This document shows, piece by piece, positions 27,297 to 38,628 of a stretch of DNA of 64,000 nt. The notes under the pieces are model-generated. The model was not told the DNA's origin. It searched no databases and saw only the letters and a program-made list of their open reading frames with translations. Origin of the DNA: Acidobacteria bacterium RIFCSPLOWO2_12_FULL_66_21 (lineage in GTDB: Bacteria > Acidobacteriota > Vicinamibacteria > Vicinamibacterales > 2-12-FULL-66-21); assembly GCA_001767455.1 (NCBI GenBank), contig MELC01000072.1, positions 46,258-110,257 of the forward strand. Direction: 5' to 3'. The translations under genes and the position numbers were made by a program. Position 1 is the first letter of the stretch, and every line of letters begins with the position of its first letter.

Positions 27297-27343
27297 TGAC
27301 GTCAGTTATGCCGTGTGACGTCACACTCAGATTATGATATCAT
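27297..27343 (+). promoter_or_regulatory. Palindromic operators upstream of the RHH antitoxin
   Basis: TGACGTCA occurs at 27297-27304 and again at 27316-27323, 19 bp apart; the second lies inside the perfect 14-bp palindrome GTGTGACGTCACAC (27313-27326). A further palindrome, ATGATATCAT (27334-27343), sits just before the ATG at 27350. Spacing of about two helical turns suits cooperative binding of a ribbon-helix-helix autorepressor. Confidence 0.6.
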
Positions 27344-27349
27344 CTCGGC

Positions 27350-27739
27350 ATGACAGCCAAACAAGCTGAAACGCCGAGGCGCCGCAGCCGACGTCCGGCG
27401 GCGCGCCCACAGCGCAGGGCCACCACCTACCGCCTCCATCCTCATCTTCAGCAGGGTCTGGCGCTGCTCGGCAAGGTGCGAAAGGTGTCCGCCAACCAGA
27501 TGGTGAACGAGGCCGTGGGTGAGTACCTGGACGCTCGCACGGCCGCCGTGACGGCCGATCTCGAAGAGACGCTGCGTCGCGTCAGGGCTTACCGTGAAAC
27601 GGATCCGAACTTCGAGTCGGCTATCGCAAAGTTCGCCGAGTCGGAAGCGCGCCACGGCGCCAACGATCCGGTGGAAGGCACGGAGGATCACGAAGCCCGT
27701 CCAGCCCAGCGCATGGTGCGGCAGCCGATTCGTGGCTGA
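27350..27739 (+). CDS. Ribbon-helix-helix antitoxin-like protein
   Basis: 129 aa. After a basic N-terminus (RRRSRRPAARPQRR), the stretch TTYRLHPHLQQGLALLGKVR followed by KVSANQMVNEAVGEYLDAR is a ribbon-helix-helix DNA-binding domain. The C-terminal half (DLEETLRRVRAYRETDPNFE) is charged and helical, as in antitoxins. It overlaps by 8 bases the start of a truncated Fic toxin gene, so it is the antitoxin half of a former pair. Strong palindromes directly upstream suggest that it still represses its own promoter. Confidence 0.8.
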   Translation: MTAKQAETPRRRSRRPAARPQRRATTYRLHPHLQQGLALLGKVRKVSANQMVNEAVGEYLDARTAAVTADLEETLRRVRAYRETDPNFESAIAKFAESEARHGANDPVEGTEDHEARPAQRMVRQPIRG

Positions 27740-28148
27740 CTGGGACGCCGACAGTCCACGTCTCACCGAGAACCTCGTCGGGGTTCTGCGCCGCGCGCGC
27801 ATCGCCGCTATTCGGCGTGACGCTCCCTCCCTGGAAGACGCGCGCCTCTGGCACCGCGACATGATGGCTGGACTTCGCGTTCCTCACCCTTCGCACGTCG
27901 GATGCTTTCGTGGCGACGGCGATCATTCGGCGGATGCTCGCCAGTCCGTTCACGTCTTAGATGATCGCCTGCGCGAACGCGTCGGCAAAGCTGATCGTCG
28001 AGGTTGGATCGTCCCGATCGTGAGCAGCCTCCGACGCGCTCACCTGCTGGAAATCAGCGTCAATTCAGCTCGCGGCGCAGCGTCTGGCGCCTCGTTACCC
28101 CATTGGATCCAGCCACTTCTGGGCTGCCTCGCAAACATCTCGAGATAG
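27732..28148 (+). pseudogene. Truncated Fic/Doc-type toxin gene
   Basis: GTG 27732 overlaps the antitoxin stop codon. The first 60 residues read like the N-terminus of a Fic protein: DWDADSPRLTENLVGVLRRA, then LEDARLWHRDMMAGLRVP and HPSHVGCFRGD. After that (about 27915) the similarity stops. The catalytic HxFx(D/E)GNGR motif is missing and the frame runs through unrelated sequence to a stop at 28148, overlapping the 3' end of the convergent MT-A70 gene. A 41-bp stretch resembling nrdJ lies inside the lost part, suggesting that recombination truncated the gene. No AMPylating or phosphorylating activity is expected. Confidence 0.65.
27962..28002. repeat. 41-bp near-copy of an internal nrdJ segment
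   Basis: This stretch matches 29916-29959 inside nrdJ with one substitution and a 3-base gap. On the minus strand it would encode STISFADAFAQAI, against STISGFADAFAQAI in the reductase. It sits in the broken end of the Fic gene. Confidence 0.6.
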
Positions 28149-28690
28149 GGTCCCGCTGAGCAGCGCTCGATCAGTTCGTACTGCTGCTCGGGTTTCCGCG
28201 AGTGCTCCCGCTTTCGTTCCAGAACGATGTTCGTCTGGGTGCGCCCTGGTTTGAGAGTTCGGTTGTTCTTGCCACGCACGCCAAACAGCAACAACTCGGT
28301 CACGTTGCGGAAATAGAAGCCGACACCCCGTCCGTCCGGACCACCGTCGCGGCGGATCTTGAACCACACGATGTTGGTCTTGTAGGTGAACCCCCAGCGC
28401 TTCATGACTTCGAGGCCTTCGAGAATCAGCGCGTTCGGCACCCACAGGTAGAGATGCGCGCGGTCCTTCACGATCTGCGCGACGGGCAGCTCCATGATTT
28501 CCGCGAGATCCATCGTGCCGTACCTGCTCAACCGGTGGTGCTCAGGCGCCATCTTGCCGGTGCGATTTTGAAATCTCCACGGCGGATCGGCCAGTACGGT
28601 ACGAAAGCGATCGGTTCCGAGGCTTAAGAGATCCTCCGCCGCGCTGCCGGGCAGAGTCTCGATCAGCTTCTTGCGTTCAGTCTTCGACAT
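28040..28690 (-). CDS. MT-A70 family DNA N6-adenine methyltransferase
   Basis: 216 aa. The catalytic motif DPPW is at residues 35-38 in TVLADPPWRFQNRTG, followed by the MT-A70 pattern YGTMDLAEIMELPV, AHLYLWVPNALILEGLEVM, WGFTYKTNIVWFK and a C-terminal PEQQYELIERCSAGPYLEMFAR (the family's SAM-binding end). The enzyme transfers methyl to the N6 of adenine in DNA. It starts 14 bases inside the end of the BglII-like restriction gene, so it is presumably the protecting half of a type II restriction-modification system. Confidence 0.93.
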   Translation of the reverse strand: MSKTERKKLIETLPGSAAEDLLSLGTDRFRTVLADPPWRFQNRTGKMAPEHHRLSRYGTMDLAEIMELPVAQIVKDRAHLYLWVPNALILEGLEVMKRWGFTYKTNIVWFKIRRDGGPDGRGVGFYFRNVTELLLFGVRGKNNRTLKPGRTQTNIVLERKREHSRKPEQQYELIERCSAGPYLEMFARQPRSGWIQWGNEAPDAAPRAELTLISSR

Positions 28691-29264
28691 ACAGTTTCTT
28701 CGATATCCCCAATACCAGGATCGGACAGCCGCCGCCGCTGCCGCCGTGCAGCCGGGGAAGCAACTTGCTCATGTGCGTCGTGGAATTCCCGTACGAGGTG
28801 CCTCGTCCAAGCGTATTGAAGATGACTTGTAGCTCGTCGCACCGCGTTACGATAACGCCGACGCTCAGCGCACGCAATTCGAATAGCAACCTAAAATTAT
28901 TGAAGTCGCGATCGAAGAATGGGTCCTTGTTGTTCCACTCGACTTCGAGCCCGACACCGTTCTTGAAGCAGTCCACGGCGTGTGTCGGCGCATCGTGCTC
29001 CTGGTCGTCCACGCGAATGCGCGTCGCGAACGAACGACACACCCAGCCGCGTTGGATCAAGCCTCCGTCCAGCGCGCCGGCCACGAGTGATTTGGAGCCA
29101 CCCGGCTGGAGGACGTGGCTGCGATGCAATCTGAACTCTGACAGGACGGTGACGATGTCCGACCATTCGTGAGGGAAGTCCGTGGCCAGGATCGCGATGG
29201 CATGTCGCCAGTCGTGAATCTCGTATTGCTCGCGGACGAACGTCAGCGGATCGTCTTCAGGCAC
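28677..29264 (-). CDS. BglII/BstYI-family type II restriction endonuclease
   Basis: 195 aa, close to the usual size of the family. The catalytic region is AVDCFKNGVGLEVEWNNKDP with D98, E107 and E109: an Asp, nine residues on a Glu, then x and a third acidic residue, the spacing of the BglII/BstYI PD-(D/E)XK variant. Flanking segments FFDRDFNNFRLLFELRAL and VGVIVTRCDEL also fit. Family members cut GATC-centred hexamers (AGATCT, RGATCY); the site of this one cannot be read from sequence. GTG 29264 is the only usable start near the domain, since the ATG at 29273 is followed at once by a stop. Overlaps the methylase by 14 bases. Confidence 0.85.
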   Translation of the reverse strand: MPEDDPLTFVREQYEIHDWRHAIAILATDFPHEWSDIVTVLSEFRLHRSHVLQPGGSKSLVAGALDGGLIQRGWVCRSFATRIRVDDQEHDAPTHAVDCFKNGVGLEVEWNNKDPFFDRDFNNFRLLFELRALSVGVIVTRCDELQVIFNTLGRGTSYGNSTTHMSKLLPRLHGGSGGGCPILVLGISKKLYVED

Positions 29265-29292
29265 GAGTCACATTCGACCGTCACGATAAATC

Positions 29293-29312
29293 GGGCCGGC
29301 TTGCGCCGGCCC
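29293..29312 (-). terminator. Hairpin downstream of nrdJ
   Basis: GGGCCGGC (29293-29300) and GCCGGCCC (29305-29312) form a perfect 8-bp stem with a 4-base loop, followed on the minus strand by GATTTAT. It is well placed to end transcription from nrdJ before the restriction gene, though the T-run is poor. Confidence 0.45.
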
Positions 29313-29374
29313 TCAAAGGCAGCCCTGACCGCCTCCGCCCCGACTTCGCTCTTCAAGCTTCGTCGACGTCTCGC

Positions 29375-29465
29375 CGTAGCGCTTCGCGCGTAGGCGGACA
29401 AGGCTACGGCGAGTCCGCCGAAGCGCTCCGCGCGAAGGCGGAAGGGCTGCGCAACAGGGGTAAAC
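29375..29465. repeat. Interspersed repeat cluster between nrdJ and the restriction gene
   Basis: Two imperfect copies of a GTAGCGCTTCGCGCG(T/A)AGGCGGA-like unit (29375-29400 and 29417-29442, the second with substitutions) are joined by GGCTACGGCGAGTCCGCCG. They are followed by AAGGGCTGCGCAACAGG (29443-29459), the end sequence also found at 45633-45647. No ORF is supported. Confidence 0.6.
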
Positions 29466-29502
29466 GTTCAGCGAACCACGAGCAACGAGCCACGAGCCAC
29501 GG

Positions 29503-32337
<2,835 letters not shown>

Positions 32338-32584
32338 GACGACCCCTCCGAAACGCGAGTCTTGGCCGTTCCCCCTCGGCCGAGACTGCGGAAAATCACA
32401 TAAATTGTTTGGAACGCGCGCCAGACCGGCTCTGGCCATAGTCCACCGGAGTACTCAGGCTAATGCCTGACGCCAGAGGGTTTTAGCTCAGCCATTGCCT
32501 TACGAGAGCTGGGAAGTTCTCGCTCGGGTCTGATGCGCTGGCCGACAAATATGGACCCAGTGCCCATGGAAGTCAAGGGGAGAT
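32338..32584 (-). promoter_or_regulatory. Long, structured 5' leader of nrdJ
   Basis: About 245 bases separate the NrdR box from the nrdJ start. Within it CTCTGGC (32430-32436) can pair with GCCAGAG (32472-32478), enclosing a small hairpin CAGGC-TAAT-GCCTG (32456-32469). A separate CGAGA/TCTCG hairpin spans about 32502-32521. This multi-stem layout suggests a regulatory RNA. I do not see the GCCACTG and B12-box sequences of a classical cobalamin riboswitch, so the class is open. Confidence 0.4.
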
Positions 32585-32600
32585 ACACCAGATATTGTGT
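32585..32600 (-). promoter_or_regulatory. NrdR box upstream of nrdJ
   Basis: ACACCAGATATTGTGT matches the 16-bp NrdR consensus (ACACwATATmTwGTGT on one strand) at all but about two positions. NrdR represses ribonucleotide reductase genes when dATP is high. Boxes normally come in pairs; I did not find a convincing second copy. Confidence 0.7.
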
Positions 32601-32674
32601 CTGGTTTTGAGTCATTGCGCAAGATGTTGACAAAACAGGCCGAATGACGCGGTGTTCTTCTACCTGACCTATTT

Positions 32675-33232
32675 TCAGCGCCCCGGAAGTTCTTTCGCGA
32701 GCTTTTCCGCCTTCTCGGCGAGCCCGTACGCGAACTCGAAATTCTTTGCCCTGACGGCTTGTTCCGCCTGCGTGATGAACCGTTTCGCGTTGTCGTACTG
32801 GGTGCGCTGTTCGGTGTTGAGCCGGCGGTAATCGACGTTGCTCAGCGTCTTGTTCGCGCGGTCGATCACTTCCGCCACTCGGCGCGCCGCTTCCGTGCTG
32901 TCGGCGCTCGTCGGCGTGCGGAGCGGCGCGACGGCGGGCGGCGGCGGAGTCGCCGGCTGCGCTTCGACGGGCGGCGTTTCCGGCGGCTTGGCGTCGGGCT
33001 TGGACGCGTCGCGCGGCGGGCGCGGCCGCGGGTTCGACGGCGTCGCGGGCAGATCGCCGACCGGCTCCGGCGTCGGCGGCACCGGCGGCGCCGGGGCGAT
33101 CACGCGCGGCGGCGGCGGAGGGATCTCGAGCGGCGGCCGCTCCACCGGACTCTTCGCATGGGTGGTTGCGCAGGCCGTCGCCGACAGTGCCGCGCCGGCG
33201 AGGATCGATATGAGTAGGAGTGCGCGTCTCAT
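32675..33232 (-). CDS. Proline-rich lipoprotein with helical C-terminus
   Basis: 185 aa from the second of two adjacent ATG codons (33232), which leaves AGGTG 5 bases upstream. The N-terminus MRRALLLISILAGAALSATAC is a lipoprotein signal with a Cys (lipobox-like SATAC). A long Pro/Ala linker (residues 30-105, PPLEIPPPPPRVIAPAPPVP and similar) precedes a helical domain of about 75 residues (ARRVAEVIDRANKTLSNVDY, AKRFITQAEQAVRAKNFEF). It is a typical envelope-spanning lipoprotein of unknown role. It follows the histidine kinase gene on the same strand and may be co-transcribed with it. Confidence 0.75.
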   Translation of the reverse strand: MRRALLLISILAGAALSATACATTHAKSPVERPPLEIPPPPPRVIAPAPPVPPTPEPVGDLPATPSNPRPRPPRDASKPDAKPPETPPVEAQPATPPPPAVAPLRTPTSADSTEAARRVAEVIDRANKTLSNVDYRRLNTEQRTQYDNAKRFITQAEQAVRAKNFEFAYGLAEKAEKLAKELPGR

Positions 33233-33268
33233 CATTGCACCTGTTAGCAGGCAGCTGGCAGCTACCCA

Positions 33269-33292
33269 GGCAGCCCTAAAGGGCTGCGCTAC
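33269..33292. repeat. Palindromic element containing the stop codon of the kinase gene
   Basis: GCAGCCCT (33270-33277) and AGGGCTGC (33280-33287) form a hairpin. The adjoining GTAGC end supplies the TAG stop of the histidine kinase (33291-33289). The same core is found at 63872-63889. Confidence 0.75.
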
Positions 33293-35184
33293 GCTTGCGG
33301 AAACACCAACTTGAACCGCGTGCCGTGTCCCGGCGTGGACTGCACCTCCACCTCTCCATCATGCAACTGAACGATGCGGTACACCATCGACAAGCCGATG
33401 CCGGAGCCCTTCTCCTTCGTGGTGAAGTACAGATCGAAAATACGCTCGAGATGCTCGGGCGGGATGCCCTCGCCGGTGTCCTCGACTTCCACCTCGACGC
33501 GCCGCCGTCCGGCGTCGCGGCAGGCCAGGCGCAGGGTGCCGCCGCTCGGCATCGCCTGGCAGGCGTTGAGCGCCAGGTTGAGCAGCGCCTGCGCCAGCAT
33601 CCCCGGATCGCCGTTGACCTCCGGCAGAACCTCTGGACACTCGGTCTTCAGCGTAATGCCGCGGCGCTCCGCTTCCGGCGCGACCGTCGTCGAGACGTCG
33701 GAGATGAGCGCGGCCAGGTGCACGGGCTGCAGCTTGAGTTCGTCCGGCCGGGCGAACTTCAGGAAGCCGTTCACCACCTCGTCGAGCCGCCGGATCTCCT
33801 CGGCGATCACGTTGACGTGCTTCGTGAGATCCGGCGCCGGCGCAGCGGAGCCCGCCATGCCGGAGCCCCCGCTCGAGACCCCCACCGCGGCGGGTTGCCG
33901 CGCTATCTTCTGCTTGAGCAGCTCCAGGTGGATCGTCATCGCGTTGAGCGGATTCCTGACCTCGTGGGCGACCCCGGCCATGAGGCGTCCGAGCGCCGCC
34001 AGCTTGCGCGAGTAGTTGACGGTCGAATGCACCTGGCTGAGGTACGCGATGTTGCGCGCGACGAGCATCGCGCCGATGAAGCGGCCGCTGCCGTCGGCAA
34101 TCGCGTGGCTGATCACGAGGCGGTCCGTCCCCTCGACGGTCTCCGGACCGGGCGTGGCCCCCTCCGGCGCTGGTCCCGCGCTGGCGTGATGCCCTTCGGT
34201 CAACGTGATGGAGATCGGCCCGTTCGACTTGCGCCCCGCCAGCGTGCGCTCGACGATCTGACGCAGCGGATTGTCGGGCGCCAGATCCGCGATCGACCCC
34301 GGCAGCAGCGCCTTCATGGCGGTGTTGCTGAAAATCAGCTCGCCCGAGGGGGCGAACAGCGCGACCGCGTCCTCCAGGTTCTCCATGACCGACTCGAAGT
34401 CGGTCGGCGCGCCGGGGACCATTGCGACGCCGGTCCCGGCACCGCGGCCGAGCGCCGAGAGCTGCGCGCTCACGGCGTCGAACGAGCTCCCGAGGTCGCG
34501 GAACTCCTGCTCCGGCAGATCGAGCCGCACGTCCAGCTCGCCGCGGCCGAGCCGCGTGAGGCCGCTCTGGATGACGTGGATCGGCCGCAGCATCCACTGC
34601 GACAGCAGCATCGAGACGACCGACGCGATCAGCAGCGCGGCGAGGATCGTGCCCCCGGCGCGCCGCAGCGCGTCGCGCAACTGATCGCGCACGAGGAGCG
34701 TCGAGACGCCGATGCGGACCGCGCCGAACGGCCGGTCGCCCGTGAGCATCGGCTTGCGCACCTCGAACGTGCGATCCGAGTACACGGCGCGCAGCTGCTC
34801 GATCGCGCCCGCGTCCACCAGCGGCAGCAGGTCCTCCTGCCCGGCCATCTGGCTGCCCTCCAGGCTTGGAAAGCTGTGGACGACGGCGACGCCGTCCGAG
34901 TTGACGATCGCCGCGTAGGTGACGTTGGCGGAAAAGCCGATGCTCGACGCCAGGATCGACTGGATGCCGCCATCCTCGTGCAGGGCGGTGTACGGATCGG
35001 TACGCGCTTCCTCGACGACGACACGCGCCCGCTGGAAGATCGCCTGCGCCAGCATCTCGCCTCGCGATGCCGTCTCCTGAAGGCTCAGCCGCGCGAGCGT
35101 CGCGAGGTGGTAGGCCGACAGCACCGCCACAACCGCGACAACGAGCGTCGTCACGCCGGCTACCTGTTTGGCCTTGATGGACAT
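33289..35184 (-). CDS. Membrane-bound sensor histidine kinase
   Basis: 631 aa from ATG 35184; the longer open frame upstream only reads through a simple repeat. Layout: transmembrane helix at about 8-28 (VAGVTTLVVAVVAVLSAYHL), a periplasmic sensor region, a second helix at about 175-200, HAMP (RPIHVIQSGLTRLGRGELDV), a PAS-like segment (about 255-380, NLEDAVALFAPSGELIFSNT), the H-box AGVAHEVRNPLNAM (phospho-His near 406), and an HATPase domain with LNLALNACQAMPSG, DTGEGIPPEHLERIF and KGSGIGLSM. It is coded just downstream of an NtrC-type regulator, its likely partner. The input signal is not evident. Confidence 0.95.
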   Translation of the reverse strand: MSIKAKQVAGVTTLVVAVVAVLSAYHLATLARLSLQETASRGEMLAQAIFQRARVVVEEARTDPYTALHEDGGIQSILASSIGFSANVTYAAIVNSDGVAVVHSFPSLEGSQMAGQEDLLPLVDAGAIEQLRAVYSDRTFEVRKPMLTGDRPFGAVRIGVSTLLVRDQLRDALRRAGGTILAALLIASVVSMLLSQWMLRPIHVIQSGLTRLGRGELDVRLDLPEQEFRDLGSSFDAVSAQLSALGRGAGTGVAMVPGAPTDFESVMENLEDAVALFAPSGELIFSNTAMKALLPGSIADLAPDNPLRQIVERTLAGRKSNGPISITLTEGHHASAGPAPEGATPGPETVEGTDRLVISHAIADGSGRFIGAMLVARNIAYLSQVHSTVNYSRKLAALGRLMAGVAHEVRNPLNAMTIHLELLKQKIARQPAAVGVSSGGSGMAGSAAPAPDLTKHVNVIAEEIRRLDEVVNGFLKFARPDELKLQPVHLAALISDVSTTVAPEAERRGITLKTECPEVLPEVNGDPGMLAQALLNLALNACQAMPSGGTLRLACRDAGRRRVEVEVEDTGEGIPPEHLERIFDLYFTTKEKGSGIGLSMVYRIVQLHDGEVEVQSTPGHGTRFKLVFPQA

Positions 35185-35196
35185 CAGTCTGGAGAA

Positions 35197-35342
35197 GCTT
35201 CCAGTTTCCAGCTTCCAGCTTCCAGTTTCCAGCTTCCAGTTTCCAGCTTCCAGCTTCCAGTTTCCAGCTTCCAGCTTCCAGCTTGCGTTGCGTGCCGGCG
35301 TCACAGCTGGGAGCTGGGGGCTTTGGAGTTTGAAGTTTGGAG

Positions 35343-35345
<3 letters not shown>
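35197..35345. repeat. Tandem arrays between regulator and kinase genes
   Basis: 35197-35284 consists of about 13 units of TTCCAG(C/TT), period 6 to 8. After 30 unrelated bases, 35320-35345 holds TTTGGAG/TTTGAAG units that run into the TAA stop codon of the response-regulator gene (35345-35343). The second motif recurs at 54500-54633. Confidence 0.85.
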
Positions 35346-36752
<1,407 letters not shown>

Positions 36753-36769
36753 GCTCGTGTCGTCCGTCT

Positions 36770-36886
36770 CCTTCCGTGTCCTTCCGTGTGTTTCCGTGTG
36801 TTTCCGTGTGTTTCCGTGCCTTCCGTGTTGCCGTGTCCTTCCGTGTATTTCCGTGTCCTTCCGTGTTGCCGTGTCCTTCCGTGTTT
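36770..36886. repeat. Tandem array of CCGTGT(N)TT units
   Basis: About twelve units of roughly 8-10 bases (TTCCGTGTG, TTCCGTGTCC, TTCCGTGTTG and so on) lie immediately upstream of the response-regulator start. They fill much of the gap to the divergent lipoprotein gene at 37082. Confidence 0.85.
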
Positions 36887-36965
36887 CAGACTATCACCCG
36901 AACGTAGGAATTACACGGCACGTATGCAGTTGAGCTTCGCTCAACTGCCGCTATCGTTGCTCCGT

Positions 36966-37036
36966 TGCTCGCAGCTCGCGGTTCGCAGCTCGTCCACTGA
37001 CGGCTGATAGCGAGCTGATAGCTGACAGCTGATAGC
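36966..37036. repeat. Short repeats CGCAGCTCG and GCTGATAGC
   Basis: GCTGATAG(C) appears at 37003-37011, 37014-37022 and 37028-37036, preceded by two (C/T)CGCAGCTCG copies. It lies in the same divergent gap. No promoter can be picked out with confidence. Confidence 0.6.
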
Positions 37037-37081
37037 TTGAAAGGCACATCCGTTGCAGCGCCCACCGTGTAGGAGACTCCG

Positions 37082-37870
37082 ATGAGAAATTCTCTAGTGA
37101 TTCTGGGACTCGTCGCCACGCTCGGCTGCGCTTCGGACAAGCCGAGCCAGGCTGCGACGTCGGGCGATACAGACAAAGCGGGACAGCCCACGGCGGCTGA
37201 GAGCGCGAAAGCGCCCGATGCCACGCCGACTGATACCGCCGATCGGCGCGCCCTGGCGCCAAGCGAAGCCACGCCGACGTCAGGGACCGCCGGCGAGCCG
37301 CGCAGTCCCCTGGCGAGGCTCCTGCAGCGCGAGCCGGAGTATCGCGAGGTGACGATCCCCGCGGGCACGGTGCTGCCGCTGACATTGAAAACGACGGTGG
37401 CCTCCGATGCGAGCCACGTCGAGGATCCCGTGCACGCGACGACTCGGCGCGCGGTGATGGTGAAAGGGGTTGAAGTGATCCCGGCGGGGACCGCCGTGTC
37501 GGGGCACGTGACAACCGCGCGGCGATCGGCCCGCGTGAAGGGTCGCGCGGCAATCGCCATGCGATTCAATCAGATCGATCTGCCGGGTGAAGGCGGACGG
37601 ATGGCCGTCAAGACGACGGGCGTGTCGCGCCTCGCGCCCGCGACGAAGAAGCGGGACGCGATGGAGATCGCCGCGGGCACCGCCGGCGGCGCGATCGTCG
37701 GCGGCGTGATCGGCGGCGGCAAAGGCGCCGCGAAAGGCGCGGCGGTCGGCGGCGCCGGCGGCACGGGCGTCGTCCTCGCCACGCGCGGCAAGGAAGTGCG
37801 GCTGGGGGCCGGCGCGCCGGTGTCGGTGCGGCTCACCGCCCCGTTGACGATCCGGGTCCGCATGAAATGA
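37082..37870 (+). CDS. Glycine-zipper lipoprotein
   Basis: 262 aa. The lipobox LATLGC near residue 16 marks a lipoprotein. A disordered Thr/Ala/Asp-rich region is followed by a beta-domain (about 88-195) beginning YREVTIPAGTVLPLTLKTTV and containing GVEVIPAGTAVSGHVTTA, which resembles the C-terminal fold of TrbI/VirB10-like proteins. A glycine zipper comes next (GTAGGAIVGGVIGGGKGAAK), which may insert in a membrane, and a final strand (VSVRLTAPLTIRVRMK). Family recognition is partial and no precise function can be given. The start has GGAGACTCC just upstream. Confidence 0.75.
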   Translation: MRNSLVILGLVATLGCASDKPSQAATSGDTDKAGQPTAAESAKAPDATPTDTADRRALAPSEATPTSGTAGEPRSPLARLLQREPEYREVTIPAGTVLPLTLKTTVASDASHVEDPVHATTRRAVMVKGVEVIPAGTAVSGHVTTARRSARVKGRAAIAMRFNQIDLPGEGGRMAVKTTGVSRLAPATKKRDAMEIAAGTAGGAIVGGVIGGGKGAAKGAAVGGAGGTGVVLATRGKEVRLGAGAPVSVRLTAPLTIRVRMK

Positions 37871-37890
37871 TGCGGTGATAGCATTTCGTC

Positions 37891-38625
37891 GTGCTCGACG
37901 CCGCCGCTGAGGCCACTCCGCTCCCGATCCGGCCGCTGGAGCGCCTCGGGGCGGCCGTCGAGATCATTGCCTGCTCCGGGCTTCCGACCCAGCTCCTCGT
38001 GATCGTCATCCTGCGGGCGTTCGGCATGCGGCTGATGACCGGCGACGGTCATTTGTCGCCCCCCTTCGTGTTCACATTGTCGCTGGCCGACACCGTGCTC
38101 GTGGTCGCGCTGGTGCTGTTCTTCCTGCGAGCGCACAACGAGCGCATCCGGGATGCGCTCCTCGGCCGGCGGCGCGTGCTGCACGAGGCGCTCGCCGGCA
38201 TAGCCATCCTCCCCGCGATCTTCATCCTCGTCGTCGTGATTCTCGGCCTCATCTTCGTCGGGGCGCCGTGGCTGCACAACGTGCCCCGCAACCCGCTCGA
38301 GGACATGCTGCGCAACCGCGCCGATGCGATGATCTTCGGGGCGGTCGTGATGATTGCGGGCGGCGTGCGCGAGGAGGTGCAGCGCGGGTTCGCGCTGCAC
38401 CGGTTCGACGGGTATCTCGGCGGCGCCTGGTGGGGTCTGCCGATCTACAGCGTGCTGTTCGGCCTCGGGCACTTCGAGCAGGGCTACGACGCGATGATTG
38501 CCACGACACTGCTCGGCGTCATCTGGGGCGCCGTTTACCTGATCCGCCGGAGCATCGTCGCGCCGATGGTGAGCCATGCCGGGTTCAACCTGGCCCAGCT
38601 CGGCAAGTACCTGGTGATGCATTGA
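37891..38625 (+). CDS. CPBP-family intramembrane protease
   Basis: 244 aa with about six hydrophobic helices. The Abi/CPBP catalytic signature is complete: E161-E162 in GGVREEVQRGFAL, H194 in FGLGHFEQG, and H229 in VSHAGFNLAQL. These glutamic membrane proteases process prenylated or membrane peptides; in bacteria some give immunity to bacteriocins. Start GTG 37891 is 20 bases after the lipoprotein stop and has no strong RBS. It is followed 3 bases later by the first gene of the polysaccharide cluster. Confidence 0.9.
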   Translation: MLDAAAEATPLPIRPLERLGAAVEIIACSGLPTQLLVIVILRAFGMRLMTGDGHLSPPFVFTLSLADTVLVVALVLFFLRAHNERIRDALLGRRRVLHEALAGIAILPAIFILVVVILGLIFVGAPWLHNVPRNPLEDMLRNRADAMIFGAVVMIAGGVREEVQRGFALHRFDGYLGGAWWGLPIYSVLFGLGHFEQGYDAMIATTLLGVIWGAVYLIRRSIVAPMVSHAGFNLAQLGKYLVMH

Positions 38626-38628
38626 GGC

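Noticed and set aside
32338..32584. Classical cobalamin riboswitch upstream of nrdJ
   Set aside because: The conserved GCCACTG element and B12 box are not found on the sense strand, so it is listed only as a structured leader.
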